Source: Alphaproteobacteria bacterium (GTDB lineage: Bacteria > Pseudomonadota > Alphaproteobacteria > Ferrovibrionales > Ferrovibrionaceae). Taken from it: DNA of 64,000 nucleotides. The DNA is taken from the NCBI GenBank assembly GCA_017307375.1, contig JAFKFH010000003.1, positions 248,001 through 312,000 on the forward strand. The letters are read 5' to 3'. The first letter of the stretch is position 1. Each line of letters starts with the position of its first letter. A program made the translations under genes and the position numbers. Under the pieces are notes generated by a model. That model had not been told where the DNA came from. It worked only from the letters and a program-made list of their open reading frames with translations, and did not search any database. Positions 17,663 through 26,201 of this stretch are shown here, piece after piece.

Positions 17663-17783
17663 CGGGGATCACCTTCTCGACTTTCTGGGTGGGTGCCGGA
17701 AGCGGCAGGGTGCCGAGCACGCCGGCCCCGGCGACCAGCGCCAGCAGCACGACGAGAATGATGATCAGGTGACTGCGCCGCAT
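17643..17783 (-). CDS. 46-residue single-span membrane peptide
   Basis: ATG 17783 opens a 47-codon frame, [20 protein letters not shown] and onward, ending IPDDRIGK and TAA. One transmembrane segment (about residues 6-24) is preceded by two arginines, which predicts a cytoplasmic N-terminus. The C-terminal tail of about 20 residues is periplasmic. Its last 20 bp overlap the start of the large exported protein gene in another frame, so the two are translationally linked and may interact. No family recognised. It is too short for routine gene finders. Confidence 0.65.
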   Translation of the reverse strand: MRRSHLIIILVVLLALVAGAGVLGTLPLPAPTQKVEKVIPDDRIGK

Positions 17784-17868
17784 GCGTTCGCTACTCGGAG
17801 AATTGTTGTGGGGATGGGGCAGGCGTCGGGAGGCGGAGTCTAGTCGGCCGGGGGCCTGCTGACAACGA

Positions 17869-17897
17869 TTGGCGTCCGCGCCGTCATAGGCTATGTC
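17869..17897 (+). promoter_or_regulatory. Possible promoter of aroKB
   Basis: TTGGCG (17869-17874) and TATGTC (17892-17897) with a 17-bp spacer lie 8 nt before the aroKB ATG. If used, the transcript has almost no 5' untranslated region. Both hexamers are imperfect. Confidence 0.4.
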
Positions 17898-17905
17898 AAC
17901 GGGTC

Positions 17906-19573
17906 ATGATCACGCCGTCCCCTGCCGCCCTGCCGCCGATCGACCGTTCCATCGTCCTGGTCGGGCTGATGGGCGCGGGCAAATCCTCGGTGGGCAAGCG
18001 CCTGGCCCAGCGGCTGGGCCTGCCGTTCGTCGACGCCGATACCGAAATCGAGGCGGCCGCCGGGATGACGATCGCCGAAATCTTCGCCCAGCACGGCGAA
18101 CCGCATTTCCGCGAGGGTGAACGGAAAGTGATCGCCCGTCTGCTGGACGGCCCGCCGAAGGTGCTGGCGACCGGCGGCGGCGCCTTCATGGACCCCGAAA
18201 CCCGCCGGCTGGTGCGCCAGCGCGGGCGGTCGGTCTGGCTGAAGGCCGAGCTGGACGTGCTGGTCCGCCGCTGCGCCCGGCGTACGCATCGCCCGCTGCT
18301 CAACCAGGGCAGCGACCTCGCCACCACGCTGAAGCGGTTGATGGACCTGCGCTACCCGGTCTATGCCGAGGCCGACCTGACCGTCGAGAGTCACGACGGC
18401 CCGCATGAGCGGGTGGTCGAGGCCATCGTGGCGCGGCTGGGCGGCGGCGAGGTCGAAACCCAAATCGAGACCGTGCCGGTCGAGCTGGCCGGCCGTTCCT
18501 ACGACATCCTGGTCGGCCGCGGCCTGATCGCCGATGCCGGCCACCGGATGAAGCCGTTCCTGAAAGGCCGCGCCGTCGTCGTCACCGACGAGACCGTGGC
18601 CGGGCTGCATCTGCCGGCACTGCGCTCGTCGCTTGCCGCCGAGGGCCTGGCTTGCGAAGCCGTCATCCTGCCGCCCGGCGAGGAAACCAAGAGCTTTGCG
18701 CGCCTGGAACAGCTCTGCGACCAGCTGATCGAGCTGCGCGTCGAGCGGCGCGAGGCGATCGTCGCGCTGGGCGGCGGCGTCATCGGCGACCTGACCGGCT
18801 TTGCCGCCGCGATCCTGCGCCGCGGTCTCGATTTCGTCCAGGTGCCGACCACCCTGCTGGCCCAGGTCGATTCGTCGGTCGGCGGCAAGACCGCGATCAA
18901 TGCCCGCAAGGGCAAGAACCTGGTCGGCGCCTTCCACCAGCCGCGGATGGTGCTGGCCGATACCGCCGTGCTGGACAGCCTGCCGCGCCGGCAACTGCTG
19001 GCCGGCTATGCCGAGGTGGCGAAATACGGCCTGCTGGGCGATGCCGCGTTCTTCAGCTGGCTGGAACGCCATGGCGAGGCGGTGATCGCCGGCGACCCGG
19101 CCGCCCGCCGCCAGGCGGTCGTGACGTCGTGCCGGCACAAGGCGCGGATCGTCGCCGCCGACGAGCACGAGAACGGCGATCGCGCGCTGCTCAATCTCGG
19201 CCATACCTTCGGCCATGCGCTGGAGGCCGAGACCGGCTTTTCGGACCGCCTGCTGCACGGCGAGGCGGTGGCGATCGGCATGTGCCTGGCCTTCGAGCTG
19301 TCGGCCCGGCTGGGCCTCTGCGCGCGCGAGGATGCCGAGCGGGCAAAAAGGCATCTGGCCGCGATCGGCCTGCCGACCAGCCCGCGCGACATCCCAAGCC
19401 AGGGCCTGGCGATGACCGGCGAGGCGCTGTGGCATCACATGCAGCAGGACAAGAAGGTGGCGGACGGCCGCATCACCTTCGTGCTGGCCCGCGGCCTTGG
19501 CCAGGCCTTCCTGACCCGCGACGTCGACCCCGGCGCGGTGCGGGCGCTGCTCGACGAGGCGGTGGCCGCCTGA
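17906..19573 (+). CDS. aroKB: Bifunctional shikimate kinase / 3-dehydroquinate synthase fusion
   Basis: One 555-residue frame joins two shikimate-pathway enzymes. Residues 1-175 are shikimate kinase: Walker [10 protein letters not shown] at 20-28, DADTEIE, and GGGAF. Residues from about 185 are 3-dehydroquinate synthase: PPGEETKSF, the NAD-binding [13 protein letters not shown], and [11 protein letters not shown]. The zinc-site residues lie in HGEAVAIG and [12 protein letters not shown]. Steps two and five of the pathway are thus on one chain. The joint ([16 protein letters not shown]) has no internal stop. aroK and aroB are neighbours in most alphaproteobacteria, and fusions occur in some relatives. 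The ATG at 17906 lacks a clear ribosome-binding site. Confidence 0.95.
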   Translation: MITPSPAALPPIDRSIVLVGLMGAGKSSVGKRLAQRLGLPFVDADTEIEAAAGMTIAEIFAQHGEPHFREGERKVIARLLDGPPKVLATGGGAFMDPETRRLVRQRGRSVWLKAELDVLVRRCARRTHRPLLNQGSDLATTLKRLMDLRYPVYAEADLTVESHDGPHERVVEAIVARLGGGEVETQIETVPVELAGRSYDILVGRGLIADAGHRMKPFLKGRAVVVTDETVAGLHLPALRSSLAAEGLACEAVILPPGEETKSFARLEQLCDQLIELRVERREAIVALGGGVIGDLTGFAAAILRRGLDFVQVPTTLLAQVDSSVGGKTAINARKGKNLVGAFHQPRMVLADTAVLDSLPRRQLLAGYAEVAKYGLLGDAAFFSWLERHGEAVIAGDPAARRQAVVTSCRHKARIVAADEHENGDRALLNLGHTFGHALEAETGFSDRLLHGEAVAIGMCLAFELSARLGLCAREDAERAKRHLAAIGLPTSPRDIPSQGLAMTGEALWHHMQQDKKVADGRITFVLARGLGQAFLTRDVDPGAVRALLDEAVAA

Positions 19574-19577
19574 TCCG

Positions 19578-20897
19578 ATGGACGTCGACCTAGGCATCGG
19601 CTTCGACGACCCCTGGGTGACGGCGGCGATCGTCGTCGGCCTGCTGATCTGCTCGGCCTTCTTCGCCTCGTCGGAAACCGGCCTGACCGCCGCCTCCAAG
19701 CCGCTGCTGCACCATCTCGAACGGGCCGGCAACCGCCGCGCCCGCATCGCCGAGCGGCTGCGCGAGAACAAGGGCCGGCTGCTCGGCGGGCTGATGATCG
19801 GCAACAACCTGGTCAATATCCTGGCCTCGTCGCTGACCACCTCGGTGCTGGTCCACACCTTCGGCGACGCCGGCGTCGCCTATGCGACGGCGGGCATCAC
19901 CGTGCTGGTCGTGGTGTTCGGCGAGGTGCTGCCCAAGACCTACGCGATCAACTATCCCGAACGCGTGGCGCTGTTCGCCGCGCCGCTGGTGCGCTGGGTC
20001 CTGACCGTGCTGGGGCCGCTGGTCACGGTCGTCGATTTCCTGGCGCGGCTGATGCTGCGCCTGGTCGGGTCGGGGCGCAAGCGCGCCCAGGTCTCGGCCG
20101 CGCAGGAGCTGCGCTCGTCGTTCGACCTCAAGGTCAAGGAAGGCGCGCTGGTCAAGCACGAGCGCGACATGATGGGCTCGATCCTGGCGCTGGGCGACGT
20201 GACCATCGCCGACGTCATGGTCCATCGCAAGGCGATGGTGACGCTCGATGCCGACCGGCCGGCCCGCGCGCTGGTCGCCCAGGTCCTGGCGATGCCCCAT
20301 ACCCGGCTGCCGCTGTGGCGCGGCACGCCCGACAACATCGTCGGCGTCCTGCATGCCAAGGACCTGCTGCGGGCGCTCGCCGCCGTCGAGTTCGACCCCG
20401 AGCGCGTCGACCTCGCCAAGGTGATGGTCGAACCCTGGTTCGTGCCCGATACCACCCGCCTGGCCGACCAGCTGACCGCGTTCCGCCAGCGCCGCACCCA
20501 TTTCGCCCTGGTCGTCGACGAATACGGCACGCTGATGGGGCTGATCACCCTCGAAGACATCATCGAGGAGATCGTCGGCGACATCGACGACGAGCACGAC
20601 AAGCCGGTCCTCGGCGTCAAGGACGAGGGCAACGGCAGCTATCTCGTCGACGGCACGGTGACGATCCGCGACCTGAACCGCCAGTTCGACTGGGAACTGC
20701 CCGACGAGGAGGCGACGACGGTCGCCGGTCTCGTCATCCACGAAGCACGGATGATTCCCCATCCCGGCCAGACCTTCGTGTTCCACCGGATGCGCTTCGA
20801 AGTGCTGCGCCGCCAGCGCAATCAGATCACCCAGCTTCGCCTGACCCCGCCGCCACGGCGCGGCGACGAGGACGACGACACGGATCCCGGCATATGA
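19578..20897 (+). CDS. HlyC/CorC (CorB/CNNM-type) membrane transporter with CBS domains
   Basis: A 439-residue inner-membrane protein. The N-terminal DUF21 domain (to about 150) holds four membrane segments with the conserved SSETGLTAAS and GEVLPKTYA blocks of the CNNM/CorB magnesium exporters. A CBS pair follows (about 205-330), and a C-terminal CorC_HlyC domain (about 345-425) begins at the GSYLVDGTV segment. It starts 4 bp after aroKB and overlaps the next gene by 4 bp (ATGA), making an aroKB-corB-AEC operon. Divalent cation transport is the family expectation. Confidence 0.9.
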   Translation: MDVDLGIGFDDPWVTAAIVVGLLICSAFFASSETGLTAASKPLLHHLERAGNRRARIAERLRENKGRLLGGLMIGNNLVNILASSLTTSVLVHTFGDAGVAYATAGITVLVVVFGEVLPKTYAINYPERVALFAAPLVRWVLTVLGPLVTVVDFLARLMLRLVGSGRKRAQVSAAQELRSSFDLKVKEGALVKHERDMMGSILALGDVTIADVMVHRKAMVTLDADRPARALVAQVLAMPHTRLPLWRGTPDNIVGVLHAKDLLRALAAVEFDPERVDLAKVMVEPWFVPDTTRLADQLTAFRQRRTHFALVVDEYGTLMGLITLEDIIEEIVGDIDDEHDKPVLGVKDEGNGSYLVDGTVTIRDLNRQFDWELPDEEATTVAGLVIHEARMIPHPGQTFVFHRMRFEVLRRQRNQITQLRLTPPPRRGDEDDDTDPGI

Positions 20898-21769
20898 TCG
20901 CCCAGCTTTTCGCCATCATCGCCCCGGTGCTCGTCGCCGCGGGCATCGGCTTCTACTGGGCCAGGTCGAAGCGCGTCTTCGACACCGCCTTCGTCGGGCA
21001 GATCGTGTCCAACATCGGCACACCCTGCCTGGTGTTCTCGACCCTGGCCAAGACCGAGGCCGATCCGGCGATGATCTTCACCATGGCCGGCGGCACGCTG
21101 GTCGCCACCGCCGGTTTCCTGGTCGTCGCCTTCATCGGACTCAAGCTCGCCCGCCAGCCGATCCAGCCCTACCTGTCGCCGCTGACCTTCGCCAATACCG
21201 GCAACATGGGCCTGCCGCTCGCCCTGTTCGCCTTCGGCAAGGAAGGGCTGGCGATGGGCATCGCCCATTTCACCGTGACCTCGATCCTGAACTTCACCGT
21301 CGGCCAGCTCGCCGTCGCCGGCCGCGCCCAGCTCGGCGCGGTACTGCGCTCGCCGATCCTGCCGGCGGCGCTGGCCGGGGCCGTGGTGGTCGGATTCCAG
21401 CTGCACGTCCCCGACTGGATCGCCAATACCACCCAGCTGCTGGGCGGGCTGACCATTCCGCTGATGCTGCTGATGCTCGGCGTCTCGCTCGCCAACCTCA
21501 AGATCTCCGGGCTCAAGCGCGCGCTGGGCCTGTCGGTGTTCCGCATCGCGCTGGGCTTTTCCGTCGGCACCACCGCCGCCTGGGCACTGGCCCTGCCGCC
21601 GCTGGCCGGCAAGGTCCTGGTGCTGCAGGCCTCGATGCCGGTGGCGGTCTATTCCTACGTCTTCGCGCTGCGCTACCAGCAGCGGCCCGACGACATCGCC
21701 TCGATGGTGGTGATCTCGACGACGCTGGCCTTCTTCACCATCCCGCTGGTGCTGCTCTACCTGCTCTGA
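20894..21769 (+). CDS. AEC-family auxin-efflux-carrier-like transporter
   Basis: A 291-residue inner-membrane carrier with about eight to ten hydrophobic segments. LTFANTGNMGLPLALFAFG and the ASMPVAVYSYVFA motif near the C-terminus are typical of the auxin efflux carrier (MdcF/YfdV) family, which exports or imports small organic acids. ATG 20894 overlaps the stop of the CorB-like gene. Its 3' end overlaps the convergent MOSC gene by 13 bp. Substrate unknown. Confidence 0.88.
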   Translation: MIAQLFAIIAPVLVAAGIGFYWARSKRVFDTAFVGQIVSNIGTPCLVFSTLAKTEADPAMIFTMAGGTLVATAGFLVVAFIGLKLARQPIQPYLSPLTFANTGNMGLPLALFAFGKEGLAMGIAHFTVTSILNFTVGQLAVAGRAQLGAVLRSPILPAALAGAVVVGFQLHVPDWIANTTQLLGGLTIPLMLLMLGVSLANLKISGLKRALGLSVFRIALGFSVGTTAAWALALPPLAGKVLVLQASMPVAVYSYVFALRYQQRPDDIASMVVISTTLAFFTIPLVLLYLL

Positions 21770-22446
21770 CCTTCCAGGCGCGGCAGCCAGTCCTCGACCG
21801 CCGCGCTGTCGAGCCGCCGGGTGGCCAGCCGCATCCACGACGGCGTCAGCCCGGGCAGGGCGATGAATTCGGCCAGTGCGTCGCGGTCGAGCATGTCGAC
21901 ATAGAGCAGGCGGTGGACCCGCGCCAGGGTCCAGGCCGGATGCGGTCGCGCGACCAGCTCGAAGCCGTCGCCGGCCGCGACCAGGCCCGGTTCGACGACC
22001 CGCCAGTACCAGCCGGTGCGGCCACTGTCCTGCACGCGGCGCGCCATGTCGCGCTGACCGAACCGGACGTTCAGCTTCCAGCAGGGCTGGCGCGCTTGCG
22101 ACAGTTCGAGCAGGGCGCGACCCAGCCGGAACCGGTCGCCCAGACAGACCATCGCCTCGGTCAATCCCGAGGCGGAGAAATTCTCGCCCATGGCGCCCGG
22201 CATGAAGCGGCCCGCCAGTGCCGGCAGGTCGGCTGCCCAGGCCGCGTAGTGGTCGGCCGGATAGTGGTGGATCGCCTTGTCGGGAGCGCCGTGCAGCCCG
22301 GCATCGCCGACCTCGTCGCCGGCAAGGCCCGCCGGCCCGGCCATGACCGGCCCGGCGACGGCCGACCGCGTCGCTATGCTGGAACGATCGCCGCGCGGGC
22401 CGAAAGATGCCGGTCGCCCGACACGGATCTGGTCGAGAACGGTCAT
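21757..22446 (-). CDS. MOSC domain protein (YiiM-like)
   Basis: A 229-residue protein with a MOSC domain, the fold that carries sulfur to or from the molybdenum cofactor or reduces N-hydroxylated compounds. The conserved cysteine is Cys122 (ARQPCWKL), with GENFSASGL and DKAIHHYPADHY as further family blocks and a C-terminal helical 3-alpha region as in YiiM. The start codon is in a TGATG overlap with the TetR gene upstream, so the pair is co-expressed. YiiM relatives handle 6-hydroxylaminopurine and similar substrates; that activity is possible here, not shown. Confidence 0.85.
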   Translation of the reverse strand: MTVLDQIRVGRPASFGPRGDRSSIATRSAVAGPVMAGPAGLAGDEVGDAGLHGAPDKAIHHYPADHYAAWAADLPALAGRFMPGAMGENFSASGLTEAMVCLGDRFRLGRALLELSQARQPCWKLNVRFGQRDMARRVQDSGRTGWYWRVVEPGLVAAGDGFELVARPHPAWTLARVHRLLYVDMLDRDALAEFIALPGLTPSWMRLATRRLDSAAVEDWLPRLEGQSR

Positions 22447-23069
22447 CAACGAGCCTCCAGATAGGCGCAGAACATGTCGGCCATCGCATCGGCGAAGGCT
22501 GCGATCTCGGCCGGCCGGCGGGGTGTGCCCGAGAACTGCTTGCCCACCGCGCTCATCGTCGTGCCGATCAGCTCGACGGCAAGATCGCGCACGGGCTCGG
22601 ACGCACCGGGCAGCGCCTCGGCCATGAAGCGCCGCATCGTGGCAATGCCGGCTTCGCGCGCCGCGCGCGCCTCCGGGGCATCGCGATAGAGCGGGGCGGC
22701 ATCGTCGAGCGCCCCGCGGACCGCCGCCTCGTCGCACTCGGACCGGATGAAGGCGTGGACCAGCCGGCGCAGGCGGGCGGGCGGCGGCGTGTCGCGGTCT
22801 TCGAGGATGCCGCACAGCAGATCGGTCGTGTCGCGCCATTCGTCGCTCTGCAACCGGAACAGGATCGCCGCCTTGTTCGGAAAGTACTGGTAGAGCGACC
22901 CCACGCTGACCCCGGCGCGCTCGGCGACGCGCGCGGTGGTAAAGCGCTGCGCGCCCTCGGCGGCCAGAACCTGAACAGCGGCCTGGAGGATGGCGGCGAC
23001 CAGCTCGTTCGAGCGGGCCTGCTGCGGCTGTTTCCGCGAGGAAATCCGGGCGTTTCGTCGTGCGGTCAT
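22446..23069 (-). CDS. TetR-family transcriptional regulator
   Basis: A 207-residue repressor with an N-terminal helix-turn-helix (FTTARVAERAGVSVGSLYQYFPNKAAIL) and a C-terminal ligand domain. The frame extends upstream to a GTG at 23126, but that would run across the operator palindrome; ATG 23069 fits family length. The palindrome at 23095-23118 between it and the divergent O-methyltransferase gene is the probable operator. It shares a transcript with the MOSC gene, so the MOSC protein and the methyltransferase are the likely targets. The inducer is unknown. Confidence 0.88.
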   Translation of the reverse strand: MTARRNARISSRKQPQQARSNELVAAILQAAVQVLAAEGAQRFTTARVAERAGVSVGSLYQYFPNKAAILFRLQSDEWRDTTDLLCGILEDRDTPPPARLRRLVHAFIRSECDEAAVRGALDDAAPLYRDAPEARAAREAGIATMRRFMAEALPGASEPVRDLAVELIGTTMSAVGKQFSGTPRRPAEIAAFADAMADMFCAYLEAR

Positions 23070-23094
23070 CGGGCTGCCGGCCAATGCGAATAGG

Positions 23095-23118
23095 AAACGC
23101 GAATGATTATTCGTATTT
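23095..23118. promoter_or_regulatory. Probable TetR operator
   Basis: The core CGAAT-gatt-ATTCG (23100-23113) is a perfect inverted repeat extended by AAA (23095-23097) and TTT (23116-23118). A further GCGAAT copy lies at 23086. It sits in the divergent tetR/O-methyltransferase gap, the standard place for a TetR operator. Confidence 0.65.
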
Positions 23119-23164
23119 TGGGTCACGGCGCAACCGCGCGTCGATGCCCCGACCGGAGACCCGG

Positions 23165-23830
23165 ATGAACACCCTCAGCACCACCCCCGTCGCGCCGCTG
23201 CTGGCGCGGCTGTTCGAAGAGAGCGCGGCGGACGAAGCCGCGACCGAGGCGGCCGTGGCCGACCTGTCCGACGCCGAACGGATGGCGATGATGCGCAGCA
23301 AGACCGCGTATCGCGACCTCTATGGCCGGCTGCGGCATGCCGCGCTGGCGGTTTCGCCGGAAACCGGCCGCCTGCTCTACATGCTGGCGCGCGCCGGCCG
23401 GGCCCGCGCGATCGTCGAATTCGGCACGTCGTTCGGGATCTCGACGCTGCATCTGGCGGCCGCCTTGCGCGACAACGGCGGCGGCCGGCTGATCACCACG
23501 GAATTCGAACCGTCGAAGGCGGCACGGGCCCGCCGCAACCTGGAGGCGGCGGGCCTCGCCGACCTGGTCGAGATCCGCGAGGGCGACGCGCTGCAGACGC
23601 TCGCCACCGGCCTGCCTGACGGCATCGACCTCGTGCTGCTCGACGGCGCCAAGCCGCTCTACCCCGATATCCTGGGGCTGGTCGAAGACCGCCTGGTCGG
23701 CGGCGCCGTGATCGTCGCCGACAATGCCGGCTTCAGCCCCGCCTATCTCGACCGCGTGCGCACGCCCGGCAACGGCTATCTGTCGATGCCGTTCGGCGAA
23801 GACGTCGAGCTTTCCGTCCGCGCCGCCTGA
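23165..23830 (+). CDS. SAM-dependent O-methyltransferase (class I, CCoAOMT-like)
   Basis: A 221-residue methyltransferase. The SAM-binding glycine loop is IVEFGTSFGIST near residue 85, followed by TTEFEPSKA and the acidic LVLLDGAK, which in this family lies at the metal/catecholate site. ATG 23165 has a GGAG site upstream; earlier in-frame starts would run through the TetR operator. The acceptor is probably a small phenolic compound. Divergence from a TetR repressor suggests inducible expression. Confidence 0.82.
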   Translation: MNTLSTTPVAPLLARLFEESAADEAATEAAVADLSDAERMAMMRSKTAYRDLYGRLRHAALAVSPETGRLLYMLARAGRARAIVEFGTSFGISTLHLAAALRDNGGGRLITTEFEPSKAARARRNLEAAGLADLVEIREGDALQTLATGLPDGIDLVLLDGAKPLYPDILGLVEDRLVGGAVIVADNAGFSPAYLDRVRTPGNGYLSMPFGEDVELSVRAA

Positions 23831-23889
23831 GACTGCCCCGCCGGCAGCGCCGGCCGTAAGCGTTCACGTCAACCAACGCATTCATCGAT

Positions 23890-23912
23890 GGCCGCCCGGG
23901 CACCGGGCGGCC
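23890..23912. terminator. GC-rich hairpin after the O-methyltransferase gene
   Basis: GGCCGCCCGG (23890-23899) and CCGGGCGGCC (23903-23912) form a perfect 10-bp stem with a 3-nt loop. There is no T run, so this is a weak or factor-assisted terminator, or a 5' UTR element of the MFS gene. Confidence 0.45.
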
Positions 23913-23932
23913 TGCATGCGGAGTGCGTGAAC

Positions 23933-25066
23933 ATGGCCGATCAAGCCTATCGCCGCGTCGTCGTCCTGACGGCGACGCTGTTTCTTTCCTATCTCGCCGT
24001 CGCGATGTCGCTGCCGGCGGTCTCGTTGCATGTCGTCCGCGATCTCGGCCTCGGCAACGCCGAGGGCGGGCTGGCCGTCGGCATCGCCTTCCTGTCGACG
24101 ATCCTGACCCGCGCCCATGCCGGCGCCCTGGCCGACCGCCGGGGCGGCAAGGCCTGCATGGCGGCGGGCCTCGTGCTCTACGCGGTGGCCGGCGCGGCCT
24201 GCCTGGCCGCCGACGACTATGTCATCCTGGTCGCCGGCCGGTTGCTGCTCGGCCTCGGCGAAAGCCTCGCGATGGTCGGCATGATCGCCTGGGCGATCGG
24301 GCTGATGGGTCCGACGCGGTCCGGCAAGGTGATGTCGCTGATCGGCATCGGCATGTACGGCGCCTTCGCCGCCGGCGGGCCGCTCGGCCTGGCGCTGATG
24401 GACCGGCTGGGTTTCGGCGGGCTGATGGCCGTCTGCACCGCGCTGCCGCTGCTCGGGCTGGCCGCCATCCTGCCGCTGGCAGGCGTCGCGCCGCAGGCCG
24501 GGCCCCGGGCCTCGTTCTGGACGATCATCGGGCTGATCTGGCGGCCGGGCGCGGCCGTCGGCCTGCAGGGCGTCGGCTTTGCCGCGCTGGGTGCGTTCTT
24601 CACGCTCTATCTCGTCAGCCGCGGCTGGCCCCATGCCGGGCTCGGCCTGACCTGCTTTGGCGCCGGCTTCGTCATCGTCCGCCTGGTGTGCGGCAACCTG
24701 CCCGACCGCCTGGGCGGCGTGCCCGTGGCGGTCGTCTCGCTGGCCGTCGAGGCCTGCGGCCAGTATCTGCTGTGGCTGGCGCCCGGGCCGTGGGCGGCGC
24801 TGGCCGGCGCGCTGCTGACCGGGCTGGGCTGCTCGATGGTGTTTCCCGCCATGGGCGCCGAGGTGGTCAAGCGGGTGCCGCCGCAGCTGCGCGGCACCGC
24901 GGTCGGCGGCTTCGCGGCGTTCCAGGATCTGGCGTACGGCGCCACCGGGCCGCTGGTCGGGCTGCTGGCGGACCACGCCGGGTACGCCGATGTGTTCCTG
25001 GTCGGCGGACTCTGCGCCACGCTGGGATTGTGGCTGGCCAGCGGAGCCGGCCGGATCAGGAACTGA
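23933..25066 (+). CDS. Major facilitator superfamily transporter (YhhS/YfcJ-like)
   Basis: A 377-residue inner-membrane transporter with about twelve hydrophobic segments. The MFS loop 2-3 signature appears as GALADRRGGKACMAAG, and GAEVVKRVPPQLRG lies in the C-terminal half. It is closest in character to the YhhS/YfcJ arabinose-polyol efflux group. ATG 23933 follows GGAG; a longer frame from 23888 would cross the GC hairpin and adds no hydrophobic segment. Substrate unknown. It may share regulation with the O-methyltransferase, but a hairpin separates them. Confidence 0.87.
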   Translation: MADQAYRRVVVLTATLFLSYLAVAMSLPAVSLHVVRDLGLGNAEGGLAVGIAFLSTILTRAHAGALADRRGGKACMAAGLVLYAVAGAACLAADDYVILVAGRLLLGLGESLAMVGMIAWAIGLMGPTRSGKVMSLIGIGMYGAFAAGGPLGLALMDRLGFGGLMAVCTALPLLGLAAILPLAGVAPQAGPRASFWTIIGLIWRPGAAVGLQGVGFAALGAFFTLYLVSRGWPHAGLGLTCFGAGFVIVRLVCGNLPDRLGGVPVAVVSLAVEACGQYLLWLAPGPWAALAGALLTGLGCSMVFPAMGAEVVKRVPPQLRGTAVGGFAAFQDLAYGATGPLVGLLADHAGYADVFLVGGLCATLGLWLASGAGRIRN

Positions 25067-25128
25067 GCCAGACCCGGTCGGCGGCGATCATGTCCCGCCG
25101 GCCGGATCGAACGGCATCGACGCCATCT

Positions 25129-25144
25129 GGAGTAGCACTACTCC
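25129..25144. terminator. Small palindromic hairpin between convergent MFS and bolA genes
   Basis: GGAGTAG (25129-25135) and CTACTCC (25138-25144) are perfect inverse copies separated by 2 nt, overlapping the bolA stop codon. It could serve both converging transcripts; no T run is present. Confidence 0.35.
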
Positions 25145-25404
25145 CCGGGTGCCAGCGTCTTCAACGCCAGGGCATGGATCGGACCCGCCAGTTCGGCGGC
25201 CAGCACGTCATAGACCAGACGCTGGCGGGCGACCCGGTTCAGGCCGGCGAAGCGGGCCGAGACCAGTTCGACGCGGAAATGGCTTTCGCCACCCGGGCGA
25301 TGACCGGCATGGCCGGCATGGAGATGCGACTGATCCTCGATGACGAGGCGTTCCGGCGCGAAAGCCTGGGTAAGTTTGGTCTCGATGGCCGAGGCAACCG
25401 ACAT
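25138..25404 (-). CDS. bolA: BolA family protein
   Basis: An 88-residue BolA-fold protein. The family works with monothiol glutaredoxins in iron-sulfur cluster handling, and some members act as transcription factors. Recognised from the block HLHAGHAGHRPGGESHFRV, whose histidines include the invariant cluster ligand, and the following RVARQRLVYDVLAAEL segment. The start ATG 25404 gives full family length. It is transcribed away from the rhamnose operon, with 197 bp between them for both promoters. Confidence 0.9.
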   Translation of the reverse strand: MSVASAIETKLTQAFAPERLVIEDQSHLHAGHAGHRPGGESHFRVELVSARFAGLNRVARQRLVYDVLAAELAGPIHALALKTLAPGE

Positions 25405-25601
25405 GATGGAACTCCAGACGACAGTTCAGCTTTTAGCAGGCGAGTGCGGCGCAAATGCCACGGGGGCCGACGTAAGATAGAGCACACAGGGCCGGCGTAC
25501 TTGCCAGGGTAGGGGTGATTTGCTAACCATCGCGCCACAATTTTCAAGGATTTCGCGCTGCAAAACGGCGGCGCCGGCTGGTTTTCGAGGGGACGCCTGT
25601 C

Positions 25602-26165
25602 ATGGAAGTGGTGGCGCTGGAACTGCCTGAGGTCAAGTTGGTGACGCCGCGTCGTTTCCACGACAACCGCGGCTATTTCTACGAGGCGTGGAGCGCCAAG
25701 GCATTCGCGGCCGCCGGCCTCGATTTCGACTTCGTGCAGGACAACGTTTCGATGTCGAAGCGGCGCGGTACCGTGCGCGGCCTGCATTTCCAGCTCCACC
25801 CCAATGCACAGGCCAAGCTGGTCTCGGTGCTGCGCGGCGCCATCCTCGACGTCGCGGTCGACATCCGCGTCGGCTCGCCGACCTATGGTCGCCACGTCGC
25901 CGCCGAGCTGTCGGCCGAGAACGGCAGCGCCCTGATGGTTCCGGCCGGTTTCGCCCACGGCTTCGTCACCCTGGTCGACGACACCATCGCCACCTACAAG
26001 GTGAACGCGCCCTATTCCCAGCCCGACGATCGCGGGATCTATTGGGCCGATCCGGCCCTCGGCATCGACTGGCCGATCAAGGAAGCCGAGGCCGAGATGT
26101 CGGACAAGGACAAGCTGCTGCCGCGGCTGGCCGACCTGCCGACCTGCTTCACCTACGGCGCCTGA
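25602..26165 (+). CDS. rfbC: dTDP-4-dehydrorhamnose 3,5-epimerase
   Basis: A 187-residue cupin-fold epimerase, third step in dTDP-L-rhamnose synthesis. Diagnostic stretches are HDNRGYFYEAW, the catalytic-base segment RGLHFQ (His about 66), LDVAVDIRVGSPTYG, and GFAHGFVTL. The gene has GAGGGGA before the ATG and heads the operon rfbC-B-D-A. The 197-bp upstream gap is the probable promoter region, though I see no convincing -35/-10 pair there. Confidence 0.95.
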   Translation: MEVVALELPEVKLVTPRRFHDNRGYFYEAWSAKAFAAAGLDFDFVQDNVSMSKRRGTVRGLHFQLHPNAQAKLVSVLRGAILDVAVDIRVGSPTYGRHVAAELSAENGSALMVPAGFAHGFVTLVDDTIATYKVNAPYSQPDDRGIYWADPALGIDWPIKEAEAEMSDKDKLLPRLADLPTCFTYGA

Positions 26166-26201
26166 ACGGCGCCGCCAGCTACCACATAAGGAAGTCGACT
26201 G

